From: Pseudomonadota bacterium
GTDB taxonomy: Bacteria; Pseudomonadota; Gammaproteobacteria; Enterobacterales; Enterobacteriaceae
Assembly: GCA_023425455.1 (NCBI GenBank)
Contig: JAFACP010000259.1
Location: 1 to 7,189, forward strand
Length of the DNA stretch: 7,189 bases
Direction: 5' to 3'
Positions 1-7,097 of this stretch are shown in pieces. The translations under genes and the position numbers were made by a program. Positions within the stretch are counted from its first letter, which is position 1. Each line of letters opens with the position of its first letter. Under the pieces are notes generated by a model. It did not search any database, had not been told where the DNA came from, and saw only the letters and a list, made by a program, of their open reading frames with translations.

Positions 1-21
1 ATCCTATGCAGGTTCCTAAGT

Positions 22-537
22 ATGAAACTATCCACTCTGACTAAATCATGTGTAAAGTACATTGAAAAAATAAGAATTAACCTCAAAAGTGAACTTGAGT
101 GGCAACCTTCAGATGATGATATTAGCAAGCTCACCCGATACAAGACTTTTTTTATGGCTTTTTTTTACCAGTATGCATTAGGTGCCATCGTTGCGGGTTT
201 CGCTGTCCAGCCATTGCTTAAATTTACAAATCCAGTTTATTTGTCTGCTGCTGGTCTGTGGCTAGCATTGACTATTGTGTGCGCGTATCGAGCAATGGTC
301 GTAAGCTCAGTAAGTCGCTTTATTAAACGCCGTCGACTTGCGTTCATCATGTTTTTTATGCTCATAACATCCTTTATATGGGCGATATATCTTATTCCCG
401 CTGCAATAACTGCATCTGCAGACCATGATAAATACTGTAGCCATCTACAGCTTTTGGTAGAACGAGGAGTAGATAGTGAGAAAAATAGCACTATTTTTAA
501 TAACATGCAGTGCCGGATCCAAGCATTAAATTGGTAA
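22..537 (+). CDS. Small three-pass membrane protein of unknown function
   Basis: I do not recognise this 171-residue protein. Seen directly: a charged N-terminus of about 42 residues, then hydrophobic stretches at roughly 43-66, 72-94 and 106-131. An arginine/lysine cluster (KRRR, 102-105) lies between the second and third. The C-terminal tail of about 40 residues carries two cysteines, Cys139 and Cys164. By the positive-inside rule I infer a cytoplasmic N-terminus and a periplasmic tail whose cysteines could form a disulfide. The gene is visibly AT-rich, with many AT-ending codons, unlike the GC-rich genes from 1163 onward, which suggests horizontally acquired DNA. No strong Shine-Dalgarno precedes the ATG at 22. 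The frame has no stop back to position 1, so the true start could lie outside the window. It sits beside degraded sequence and away from any recognisable partner. An accessory role in a mobile element, such as immunity or exclusion, is only a guess. Confidence 0.6.
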   Translation: MKLSTLTKSCVKYIEKIRINLKSELEWQPSDDDISKLTRYKTFFMAFFYQYALGAIVAGFAVQPLLKFTNPVYLSAAGLWLALTIVCAYRAMVVSSVSRFIKRRRLAFIMFFMLITSFIWAIYLIPAAITASADHDKYCSHLQLLVERGVDSEKNSTIFNNMQCRIQALNW

Positions 538-1128
538 AGTATTCTATAGCTTGCAGTATGACCGCTGCCCCCCTTTTTAGCCTATTCTTCATAAATTCAT
601 ATGCTCAACGTCCGCCCCCGGCACAGACCTGCCTGTCAGATTAGGTTTAGATCTGTGTCATCGCTGCGTCAGGTCAAATCTGAGTTAATACAGGAATATG
701 CCGTTGTGGTCATTCTGTTTCTTTTTACCCTGTGCTCTGCTTGCTCACTATCCGGCAGCATTTCTGCTGCCAGCGTGCGTGCTTCCGTGACCATCTGCGG
801 ATCTTCCAGCGCCCGGATCAGCGCCCTGTAAAACTGCCGTTGATTGCCTGATTTTTACCGCCACACACTCATCGGTGCCGTAACGCAGGCTTTCTCATTC
901 CGCTGTAGCGTCATGAACCCGCCGTCAAACGTATCCGGCGTTTTATAACCCACTCATCCTGCATCATGATTTCTTTGATTAAAAGATGCACAGCACTTAT
1001 TCCGTGCAGGACGTGTGGCTGAAGAACGCTTTCAGGAAAGCGCCTGGTCTGGGAACGGGAAGCGCGTTTCAGAGGAAGTGGTGAACGGGTAAATACATGC
1101 AGAACATCTGCGGCGTTGCGCGCATAAA
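538..1128. other. Gene-free stretch with decayed accessory DNA
   Basis: About 590 bp without an intact gene between the AT-rich membrane protein gene and the terminator of the aminopeptidase operon. The first 60 bases are AT-rich like the gene to the left. From about 600 the composition becomes mixed. Open frames on either strand are short, lack good ribosome binding sites and resemble nothing I know. The minus strand between 669 and about 1089 carries coding-like pieces split over several frames, described separately. Imperfect dyads occur at 622-657 and 636-683. I see no transposase, integrase, tRNA fragment or obvious attachment repeat. It reads as the worn edge of an inserted element. Confidence 0.5.
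669..1089 (-). pseudogene. Possible frameshifted remnant of an accessory gene
   Basis: Read on the minus strand, this stretch gives protein-like segments in sequence but in different frames. From about 1089 to 911 one frame stays open and includes HGISAVHLLIKEIMMQDEW before a stop at 911-913. A shifted frame gives YKTPDTFDGGF, another gives ESLRYGTDECVAVK, and a last frame, open from 854 to the stop at 669-671, gives FYRALIRALEDPQMVTEA and continues to AAEMLPDSEQ. The last shift falls at a run of five A (minus strand, about 852-856); one base fewer would join the two frames. I infer a single gene broken by at least two or three frameshifts, but I cannot name a family. The alternative is chance open frames in non-coding DNA. 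No start codon with a ribosome binding site is apparent, and the 5' boundary is approximate. Confidence 0.3.
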
Positions 1129-1147
1129 GGCGGGCATTGCGCCCGCC
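1123..1147 (-). terminator. Probable terminator of the amn-aminopeptidase operon
   Basis: On the minus strand, 15 nt beyond the aminopeptidase stop codon, a perfect 7-bp GC stem (GGCGGGC/GCCCGCC, 1141-1147 with 1129-1135) closes a 5-nt loop and is followed by TTTAT. The stem is strong but the U-tract is short, so termination may be partial or Rho-assisted. Confidence 0.55.
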
Positions 1148-1162
1148 GTGAAATAAAAAAAC

Positions 1163-2929
1163 TTAACCCACCTGCACCCGAACCGGCGCCGTCGCCGAGA
1201 ACAGCCATGGCCTTGCATCACTGTCGACCAGCGGTGAAAGCGTTTCCCGCACCAGCTGATGATACTCATCCAGCCACTGCGTTTCCTGCTCGCTCAGCAG
1301 GTTGATCTCCACCTGGCTCAGATCGATGGGGATCAGCGTCAGGGAGGAAAACCGGCAGAAGCCCGGCTGTGAATCCACCACTTCCACCTGGTTTTCGATA
1401 CGGATACCGTACTGGCCTTCGAGATAGTAACCCGGTTCAATGGTGATGATGTTGCCCGCCGCCAGCGGCCACGGATTGACCTTTTTGGCGATGCGGTGCG
1501 GCGCTTCGTGGATCAGCAGCTGGTGGCCCACGCCGTGGCCGGTGCCGTGGTCGAAATCGAGGCCCAGCTCCCACAGGGCACGGCGCGCGAAGGCATCCAG
1601 CTGATGGCCGAAGCTGCCGGACGGGAACTGCAGCGTAATCAGCGACAGAAAACCCTTCAGCACGGCGGTGTAGTGCAGTTTACGCTGCGGATCGAGCGGG
1701 CCAAATGCCAGCGTGCGGGTGGCATCGGTGGTGCCGTTGCTGTACTGACCGCCGGAGTCATTCAGATAGAAGCTTTCTGTGGTGATGGCGGCATTGCTGG
1801 CATCGCTCGAATGATAATGGCACATCGCCGCGTTGGCACCTGCGGCGGAAATGGTGCCAAAGCTCGGCTCTATGAAGGTGGCCTGCTGCTGGCGGAAGGC
1901 AAACTGCTGTGCCTGCGCCTCCAGCTCGCTCAGCGGGTTACCTGCGGCGATACGCGCCGGCACCTCGCGCGCCAGCCAGGCGAGGAAATTGACCCACGCC
2001 GCGCCGTCAAACCGGTGGCTGTCGCGATACCCCTCCAGCTCAACGTCATTTTTGCGCGCCTTGATAAAGGTGATGGGATCGGCCTTCCACAGCACGTTGC
2101 CGCCGTGCTGTTCCACGGCAAAACGCAGCGCGACGGGGGCGCTGTCGGCATCCAGCTGAATACACTTTCCGCCGGCAATGTGTCGGGTACGTGGCACCAG
2201 CTGCGCCATCGGCGACAGCGTCAGGCTGCTCAGCAGCGTTTGCGGCAGGCCCGTCGTTTTGGCGGCGTCCACGAACCACTCAACCGCACCCGTGCGGCTC
2301 AGCAGCACAAAAGAGAGCGGGACCGGGCTGGTGGCGATATCCGCCCCGCGCACGTTCAGCAGCCAGGCGATGTTGTCCGGCTGGGTGATGGCGAGATAAT
2401 CCACGCCGCTGGCATCAAGTTTGGCGGCGATGCGCGCGCGTTTGGCCTCGCTGCTCTCCCCGGCAATGCTGAGCGGCATTTCACGGATTGCGCCGCAGGG
2501 CGCGGCCGGGCGATCGCGCCAGACGGTATCAAAAGGATCGTCTGCCAGCGGGATCAGCTGCGCGCCTGATGCATTCAGCGTTTCAAACTGGCTGTTGACC
2601 ATCAGCAGCGGTTCGAAACCAATGCGGCAGCCTGGCGGAAGGTGATTTTCCAGCGGTTCGTTATGCAGGTGGTGGATCGTCCACGCCTGCAAATCCACTT
2701 CGCTGCGCACCTGAACCTGGTAGCGACCATCGACAAACATCAGGGCGCGGTCGGCCAGCACCAGCGCAACGCCCGCTGAGCCGGTAAAACCGGAAACCCA
2801 GGCGAGCTTGTCGTCATGCGGAGCGGCATATTCGCTTTGCCAGGCGTCAGCGCGCGGGATAATCATGCCATCAAGCTGTTGCGAGCTGAGCCAGTCGCGC
2901 AGCGCAGAAAGAGGGGAGCGGGTTTGCAT
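1163..2929 (-). CDS. M24B family aminopeptidase P (Xaa-Pro aminopeptidase)
   Basis: Predicted cytoplasmic metallopeptidase removing the N-terminal residue from peptides whose second residue is proline. Numbered from the ATG at 2929 (588 residues), the dinuclear metal site of the pita-bread fold is complete: Asp391 (LNDSGG), Asp402 (GTTDATRT), His465 (GTGHGVGH), Glu498 (TIEPGYY) and Glu512 (IRIENQ). His461 and His474 fit the two further conserved active-site histidines. Ligand spacing matches the longer three-domain XPNPEP1-type enzymes, with two creatinase-like N-terminal domains before the catalytic domain (about 315-540). It is much longer than E. coli PepP (441 residues), so it is a paralogue and I give no symbol. 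The frame can also start at an ATG at 2947 that overlaps the amn stop (TAATG). I prefer 2929 because AGGA lies 8 nt upstream, whereas 2947 has no Shine-Dalgarno. It is the last gene of the operon, followed by the hairpin at 1123-1147. Confidence 0.9.
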   Translation of the reverse strand: MQTRSPLSALRDWLSSQQLDGMIIPRADAWQSEYAAPHDDKLAWVSGFTGSAGVALVLADRALMFVDGRYQVQVRSEVDLQAWTIHHLHNEPLENHLPPGCRIGFEPLLMVNSQFETLNASGAQLIPLADDPFDTVWRDRPAAPCGAIREMPLSIAGESSEAKRARIAAKLDASGVDYLAITQPDNIAWLLNVRGADIATSPVPLSFVLLSRTGAVEWFVDAAKTTGLPQTLLSSLTLSPMAQLVPRTRHIAGGKCIQLDADSAPVALRFAVEQHGGNVLWKADPITFIKARKNDVELEGYRDSHRFDGAAWVNFLAWLAREVPARIAAGNPLSELEAQAQQFAFRQQQATFIEPSFGTISAAGANAAMCHYHSSDASNAAITTESFYLNDSGGQYSNGTTDATRTLAFGPLDPQRKLHYTAVLKGFLSLITLQFPSGSFGHQLDAFARRALWELGLDFDHGTGHGVGHQLLIHEAPHRIAKKVNPWPLAAGNIITIEPGYYLEGQYGIRIENQVEVVDSQPGFCRFSSLTLIPIDLSQVEINLLSEQETQWLDEYHQLVRETLSPLVDSDARPWLFSATAPVRVQVG

Positions 2930-2937
2930 TCTTCTGA

Positions 2938-2941
2938 TCCT
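2938..2941 (-). promoter_or_regulatory. Ribosome binding site supporting the aminopeptidase start at 2929
   Basis: On the minus strand AGGA sits 8 nt before the ATG at 2929, a workable Shine-Dalgarno distance. The alternative ATG at 2947 is preceded only by CCACCTTTCCGTTA and could be used only by reinitiation after the amn stop it overlaps. The site therefore favours a 588-residue product over a 594-residue one. Confidence 0.5.
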
Positions 2942-2946
2942 GGACA

Positions 2947-4401
2947 TTAACGGAAAGGTGGCTCGTTGAAGGTACGAAGCTTGCGGGAATGCAGCTTATC
3001 GCCCTCCGCACGAAGTAAATCGATGGCGCGAATGCCAATCTGCAGGTGCTCGGAGATGGCGCCTTCATAGAAGCGGTTGGCCTGGCCCGGCAGCTTGATT
3101 TCACCGTGCAGGGGCTTATCTGAGACGCAGAGCAGGGTGCCATACGGCACGCGGAAGCGATACCCCTGCGCGGCGATGGTGGCGCTTTCCATATCGATGG
3201 CGACGGCGCGGCTGAGGTTAAAGCGCAGCGCGGAAGCGGAGTAGCGCAGCTCCCAGTTGCGGTCATCGGTGGTGACAACCGTACCGGTGCGCAGCCGCTG
3301 CTTAACCTCTTCACCCGGCATGCCGCTCACCTCTTTGGTGGCGTCGTACAGCGCGCGCTGGACTTCGGCAATACTCGGGATCGGGATGTCCGGCGGCAGC
3401 ACCGCATCCAGCACGTGGTCGTCGCGCAGGTAGGCGTGCGCCAGCACGTAGTCGCCAATCAGCTGGCTTTCACGCAGGCCGCCGCAGTGGCCGATCATCA
3501 GCCACACATCCGGGCGCAGCACCGCCAGGTGATCGCAGATGGTTTTGGCGTTTGATGGCCCGACGCCGATATTGATTAAGGTGATCCCCTGGCCATCCTG
3601 GGTTATCAGATGCCAGGCGGGCATCTGGTGTTTCTTCCACGCCAGATCGGAAATAGCCTGCTCCGGCGCTTCGGTGTCAGCGGTGATCCAGATCCAGCCC
3701 GCGCAGGAGAGCGCGATATACGGGCTTTCCGGGTCGAGGATTTGGCTGCAGCCCCAGCGTACAAACTCATCGACATAGCGCGTGTAGTTGGTGAACAGCA
3801 CAAACGGCTGAAAATGTTCCACCGGGGTACCAGTGTAGTGACGCAAACGCGCCAGCGAGAAGTCCACGCGGCGGGCATCAAAATGCGAAAGCGGCGAAAA
3901 CTCCGCCGGGTGGTAAATGCCGTCTGCCGTTTCATCGCCAATCTGCGAAAGCTCGGTGGTCGGGAAGTGGCGCGTCAGTCCTGCGCTCATCGAGCGATCG
4001 AGCGTCAGCGCCGAGCCGTCGATCACGTAGGGATAGGGGATCTCATGCTGCGAGGGGCCGACAGAAATGTGGGCGCCATAATCCTGGTACAGCAGGGTCA
4101 GCTGCTCTTCAAGGTAGGGGCGAAACAGCGCCGGACGGGTGACAGTGGTGCTGTAACAGCCGGAGTGGGTGAAGCGCGCGTAGGCGCGGGTCTTCGGCGT
4201 CGTGCTGGCCTGGCCGTCCCAGGTCACAGAGAGTGAAGGGTAAACAAAAAGGCCGTTACTTCTGGCCTTGTCATCAGGCAGCGTTCCATGCCCGATATAG
4301 TCGCTAATGGCGCTGCGCAGCGCGTTGACGGACTGCTCATACAGTGCGTCGAGTTTTTCCAGCGCCTGAGCCGGGGTCAGGCTGGAGCCCTTATTATTCA
4401 T
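2947..4401 (-). CDS. amn: AMP nucleosidase
   Basis: Hydrolyses the N-glycosidic bond of AMP to give adenine and ribose 5-phosphate, a cytoplasmic step in purine turnover that lowers AMP when adenylates fall out of balance. The product is 484 residues, the length of E. coli Amn, and matches my memory of that protein along its whole length. The N-terminal half is the Amn-specific domain; the C-terminal half is a nucleoside-phosphorylase-like domain with IGVGPSNAK, IGHCGGLR, VVTTDDRNWE and IDMESATIA (Glu405). SDKPLHG contains Asp428, equivalent to the E. coli catalytic aspartate. The frame stays open to 4506, but the ATG at 4401 is preceded by AAGGAG at a 6-nt spacing (4408-4413) and gives the family N-terminus MNNKGS. 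The stop overlaps a possible aminopeptidase ATG by one base. In E. coli amn belongs to the PhoB regulon; I found no clear pho box here. Confidence 0.98.
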   Translation of the reverse strand: MNNKGSSLTPAQALEKLDALYEQSVNALRSAISDYIGHGTLPDDKARSNGLFVYPSLSVTWDGQASTTPKTRAYARFTHSGCYSTTVTRPALFRPYLEEQLTLLYQDYGAHISVGPSQHEIPYPYVIDGSALTLDRSMSAGLTRHFPTTELSQIGDETADGIYHPAEFSPLSHFDARRVDFSLARLRHYTGTPVEHFQPFVLFTNYTRYVDEFVRWGCSQILDPESPYIALSCAGWIWITADTEAPEQAISDLAWKKHQMPAWHLITQDGQGITLINIGVGPSNAKTICDHLAVLRPDVWLMIGHCGGLRESQLIGDYVLAHAYLRDDHVLDAVLPPDIPIPSIAEVQRALYDATKEVSGMPGEEVKQRLRTGTVVTTDDRNWELRYSASALRFNLSRAVAIDMESATIAAQGYRFRVPYGTLLCVSDKPLHGEIKLPGQANRFYEGAISEHLQIGIRAIDLLRAEGDKLHSRKLRTFNEPPFR

Positions 4402-4439
4402 GTCTGTCTCCTTGTTCCACAGGTGTGCGGCCACTCCCG

Positions 4440-4468
4440 ATAGTATGTCACCCGCAGAGGAAACAAAA
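4440..4468 (-). promoter_or_regulatory. Weak candidate promoter for amn
   Basis: On the minus strand, TACTAT (4440-4445) matches four of six -10 bases. The hexamer 17 nt upstream (TTTTGT, 4463-4468) is a poor -35. A poor -35 would suit an activator-dependent promoter such as a PhoB target, but no TGTCA direct repeat is evident. Placement between the shiA terminator and the amn ribosome binding site is the main support. Confidence 0.3.
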
Positions 4469-4533
4469 GTAAGGCGCACGTCGTGGTGGGGGGCAGAGCG
4501 GCGCAAAGGGCGCGCGGATGAGGTGCTTTTCGG

Positions 4534-4559
4534 AAAAAACGGAGACCGGGCGGCCTCCG
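4534..4559 (-). terminator. Rho-independent terminator of shiA
   Basis: Read on the minus strand, CGGAGGCC (4552-4559) pairs with GGTCTCCG (4540-4547) through eight pairs, one of them G-U, around the loop GCCC. Six T follow directly (4534-4539). It begins 8 nt after the shiA stop codon. It separates shiA transcription from amn although both genes lie on the same strand. Confidence 0.85.
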
Positions 4560-4567
4560 CCGGGAAG

Positions 4568-5884
4568 TTAGTGCTGCGTGCGCTCTTTCATCACCAGCGC
4601 CGTCGCCGCCGACAGCAGGCATCCTGCCAGCAGATAAATCGCCACGCTGTGCCAGTTGCCGCCGGAGAAGGTGATGAGCGCCGCGGCAATAAACGGCGTA
4701 AAACCGCCGCCCACCACGCTTGCCACCTGATAGCCGACGCCTGCGCCGCTGTAGCGATACCCCGCGCCGAACAGCCCGGTAAACATCGGCTGCTGGACGC
4801 ACACCACCATGTCGTGGGCAATATTTGCCAGCATGATGGCAAAGAAGACAATCCAGAACAGCGACTGCGCCTCCAGCGCCATAAAGAATGGCCAGGCGCT
4901 AAGGGCGCCGGTCAGCGCGCCGGTGATATAGATCCGGCGGCGGCCAAAGCGGTCCGCCAGCCAGGCGAAGCACGGGATGGTCAGGCAGCTGATACCGCCG
5001 ACCAGTAAACCGATATTCAGGAACAGCTCGCGCGGCAGCCCAAGATTTTGCGTTGAGTAGTTCAGGGCGAAGGCGGTGACGATATACATCGTCAGCAGCT
5101 CGCACAGGCGCAGGGCGATGATCTTCAGAAACGCGCCCGGATGCTGAATCAGCGCCTCCAGCACCGGCAGCCGCTTGCGGGCGAGCGGCGTTTCGCGCCG
5201 CTGCTGCTCAAATTCGGCGGACTCTTCCATACCGTTGCGTACCCACAGGGCGGCGATCACCAGCACGATGCTAAAGATGAAGGGGAGTCGCCAGCCCCAG
5301 GCCAGAAATTGTGCGTCGGTGGTGAGCTGGCTTATCAGCGACACCAGCCCGGTCGACAGCAGCAGACCCACCCCATAACCCACCTGTACCCCACTGCTGT
5401 AAAACGCTTTTTTGTTTTTCGGCGCGCTCTCAACCGACAGCAGCGCCGCGCCTCCCCATTCGCCGCCAACGGCGAAGCCCTGGATGGCCCGCAGGGTCAC
5501 CAGCAGCGCCGGTGCCCACCAGCCAATGGCGGAAAATGAAGGCAAGATGCCGATAAGCGCGGTGGCGATCCCCATCATCCAGACGGTCAGCATCAGCATC
5601 CGCTTGCGCCCGAGGCGGTCGCCAAAGTGGCCGAATATCACCCCACCCAGCGGGCGGAACAGAAAGCCGACGCCAAAGGTGGCAAAGGCGGCCAGGGTGC
5701 CCATTGCCGGGCTAATTTGCGGGAAAAATTCGCGGTTGAACACCAGCGCGGCGGTGATGCCATAGAGCAGAAAATCATACCAGTCGACGACCGCGCCGGC
5801 GAAGCTACCTAACGCCGCGCGGCGGGCGCGGTTCAGCGAAGGGGTCTCCTCGTCGCGACGATCGGAGATGAGAGTGGAGTCCAT
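4568..5884 (-). CDS. shiA: Shikimate transporter, MFS metabolite:H+ symporter family
   Basis: Inner-membrane permease importing shikimate, probably by proton symport, and so feeding the common aromatic pathway. The product is 438 residues, the length of E. coli ShiA, and is close to identical to my memory of that protein over long stretches. Visible family marks are WYDF (35-38) in the first helix, the MFS loop signature GHFGDRLGRKR (85-95) between helices 2 and 3, GGEWGG (140-145), and the second-half copy of the loop, ADRFGRRR (310-317). Hydrophobic stretches fit twelve membrane helices with a hydrophilic central loop near 218-248. The ATG at 5884 follows AGGA at a 5-nt spacing and gives the known N-terminus MDSTLIS. 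It has its own strong terminator and starts divergently from ldtA, so it is probably monocistronic. Substrate assignment rests on similarity; related MHS permeases carry other organic acids. Confidence 0.96.
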   Translation of the reverse strand: MDSTLISDRRDEETPSLNRARRAALGSFAGAVVDWYDFLLYGITAALVFNREFFPQISPAMGTLAAFATFGVGFLFRPLGGVIFGHFGDRLGRKRMLMLTVWMMGIATALIGILPSFSAIGWWAPALLVTLRAIQGFAVGGEWGGAALLSVESAPKNKKAFYSSGVQVGYGVGLLLSTGLVSLISQLTTDAQFLAWGWRLPFIFSIVLVIAALWVRNGMEESAEFEQQRRETPLARKRLPVLEALIQHPGAFLKIIALRLCELLTMYIVTAFALNYSTQNLGLPRELFLNIGLLVGGISCLTIPCFAWLADRFGRRRIYITGALTGALSAWPFFMALEAQSLFWIVFFAIMLANIAHDMVVCVQQPMFTGLFGAGYRYSGAGVGYQVASVVGGGFTPFIAAALITFSGGNWHSVAIYLLAGCLLSAATALVMKERTQH

Positions 5885-5916
5885 AGTTGTCCTGTCTGTA
5901 CTGATTTTTAATTATT

Positions 5917-5945
5917 GGTATAAGAAAAGGTTACTCACATTGCAC
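5917..5945 (-). promoter_or_regulatory. Candidate shiA promoter
   Basis: On the minus strand, TATACC (5917-5922) as -10 and GTGCAA (5940-5945) as -35 are separated by exactly 17 nt, about 33 nt upstream of the shiA ATG. Matches are four of six and three of six, so this is a weak prediction. A 15-bp dyad touches the -35 edge. Confidence 0.3.
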
Positions 5946-5959
5946 CGTCTTAATGACGG
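5945..5959. repeat. Short dyad next to the putative shiA -35
   Basis: CCGTC-TTAAT-GACGG is a perfect 5-bp inverted repeat around a 5-nt AT-only centre. It abuts the proposed shiA -35, a suitable place for an operator. Arms this short can arise by chance, and I cannot assign a regulator. Confidence 0.3.
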
Positions 5960-6082
5960 AGCGTATGAGACTACCGCGCCGGGAGGCCAGAGAAAACGAT
6001 TTTATTTGCTTATGGCTTATCGCAAATCAGGCTGACTGCAATAGCGTTCGTTGGCCAGCAGGTGATAAGTACGTCAGAAAGA

Positions 6083-6091
6083 CTATGCTTA
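6083..6091 (+). promoter_or_regulatory. Candidate sigma-S-like -10 element for ldtA
   Basis: CTATGCTTA fits the extended -10 preferred by RpoS holoenzyme (CTAYRCTTA) at every position. No good -35 lies 16-18 nt upstream, which is typical of such promoters. Transcription would begin near 6096 and give a leader of about 26 nt. Stationary-phase expression of ldtA is an inference from the motif alone. Confidence 0.4.
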
Positions 6092-6121
6092 TCAAATACC
6101 AGAGCGACTAAGGAAGGGAAT

Positions 6122-7021
6122 ATGCGTCGTATTAATGTATTGGGCTGTTTTGCCGCGTTATTGATAAGTCAGAACGTACTGGCTGTGAGTTATCCTCTGC
6201 CGCCGGAAGGAAGCCGTCTGGTGGGAAGCCCGCTGACAATTGTCATTCCCGAGGGTAATACCGAGCCGCTGGAAACATTTGCCGCGCAATACGGACAAGG
6301 GCTAAGCAATATGCTGGAGGCCAACCCCGGGGTTGATCCGTTTTTGCCGCGCGGTGGTTCATCGCTGGTGGTGCCACAGCAGATCATTCTGCCTGCAACC
6401 GTGCGCGAAGGGATTGTGGTCAATGTGGCGGAAATGCGGCTCTACTATTACCCGAAGGGCGGCAACACCGTGGAGATCCTGCCGATAGGCATCGGCCAGG
6501 CAGGTCGTGAAACGCCGCGCAACTGGGTCACCACCGTGCAGCGTAAGCAGGAAGCGCCGACGTGGTCGCCAACGGCAAACACCCGGCGGGAATATGCCAG
6601 AGAGGGCAAAACCTTGCCGGCATTTGTCCCGGCGGGGCCGGATAACCCGATGGGGTTGTATGCCATCTATATTGGCCGGCTGTATGCCATTCACGGCACT
6701 AATGCGAATTTTGGCATTGGGCTGCGCGTCAGCCAGGGCTGCATCCGCCTGCGTAATGACGATATTAAATACCTGTTCGACCATGTTCCGGTCGGCACCC
6801 GCGTCCAGTTTATCGACCGGCCGGTAAAAGTGACAACCGAGCCGGACGGCAGCCGCTGGGTGGAGGTGCACGAGCCGCTGTCACGCAACCGCGCTGAGTT
6901 CGAATCGACGAACAGAGTGCCGCTGCCGTTGACCCCTGCCTTGCGCGCGCAGCTGAAGGGGGAAGGCGTCGGGGCGGCGCTGGAGCGACGTTCAGGGATG
7001 CCGGTGCGAATCGGCCTCTGA
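6122..7021 (+). CDS. ldtA: L,D-transpeptidase LdtA (ErfK), lipoprotein-peptidoglycan crosslinking
   Basis: Periplasmic enzyme that attaches the C-terminal lysine of Braun lipoprotein to meso-diaminopimelate of peptidoglycan, tying the outer membrane to the wall; E. coli has LdtA, LdtB and LdtC for this. The product is 299 residues against 310 in E. coli, the difference lying in a shorter, divergent C-terminus. Residues 1-21 form a signal peptide with likely cleavage after NVLA. A LysM-like wall-binding segment spans about 39-90. The YkuD catalytic domain spans about 97-232, with His191 (AIHGT) and the nucleophile Cys207 in [11 protein letters not shown], 16 residues apart as usual. The frame also opens at 6062, but the ATG at 6122 is preceded by AAGGA (7-nt spacing), and only this start gives a proper signal peptide, [10 protein letters not shown]. 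It is divergent from shiA and convergent with tRNA-Asn, so it is probably a single-gene unit. Confidence 0.97.
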   Translation: MRRINVLGCFAALLISQNVLAVSYPLPPEGSRLVGSPLTIVIPEGNTEPLETFAAQYGQGLSNMLEANPGVDPFLPRGGSSLVVPQQIILPATVREGIVVNVAEMRLYYYPKGGNTVEILPIGIGQAGRETPRNWVTTVQRKQEAPTWSPTANTRREYAREGKTLPAFVPAGPDNPMGLYAIYIGRLYAIHGTNANFGIGLRVSQGCIRLRNDDIKYLFDHVPVGTRVQFIDRPVKVTTEPDGSRWVEVHEPLSRNRAEFESTNRVPLPLTPALRAQLKGEGVGAALERRSGMPVRIGL

Positions 7022-7064
7022 TGATAACCCGGCGGCGCGAACGGCGCTGCGGGTGACAGATAGC

Positions 7065-7092
7065 AAAAAGCCTGCTTAAAAGCAGGCTTTTT
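7065..7092. terminator. Bidirectional terminator between ldtA and tRNA-Asn
   Basis: AAAAAGCCTGCT (7065-7076) pairs perfectly with AGCAGGCTTTTT (7081-7092) around a 4-nt loop, TAAA. The GC core is AGCCTGCT, flanked by A on one side and T on the other, so the RNA of either strand ends in a U-tract. It lies 43 nt past the ldtA stop and 5 nt past the tRNA 3' end. Confidence 0.92.
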
Positions 7093-7097
7093 AAATT

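Noticed and set aside
554..582. A possible terminator after the first gene: GCAG...CTGC followed by C and T runs
   Set aside because: The stem is only four pairs with an eight-base loop, and the tract after it begins with C rather than T.
601..831. A 76-codon plus-strand frame with a hydrophobic patch (VVVILFLFTLCSACSL), like a small membrane peptide
   Set aside because: No Shine-Dalgarno precedes it, the C-terminal part is serine/arginine shadow sequence, and it overlaps the more protein-like minus-strand pieces.
1496..2569. A 357-codon open frame on the plus strand opposite the aminopeptidase gene
   Set aside because: It is the shadow of a GC-rich gene with GC-ending codons. The translation is rich in R, G, A and Q without domain structure, while the minus-strand frame has a full metal site.
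3610..4236. A 208-codon plus-strand frame opposite amn
   Set aside because: Amn is identified along its whole length on the other strand; this frame has low-complexity, arginine-rich content and no plausible ribosome binding site.
4402..4567. A PhoB box upstream of amn, expected from E. coli
   Set aside because: I could not find two TGTCA-like repeats at 11-bp spacing; calling one would rest only on knowledge of E. coli.
4400..5008. A 202-codon plus-strand frame running through the amn-shiA gap into shiA
   Set aside because: It crosses a strong minus-strand terminator and the ShiA coding region, and its composition is typical of an antisense shadow.
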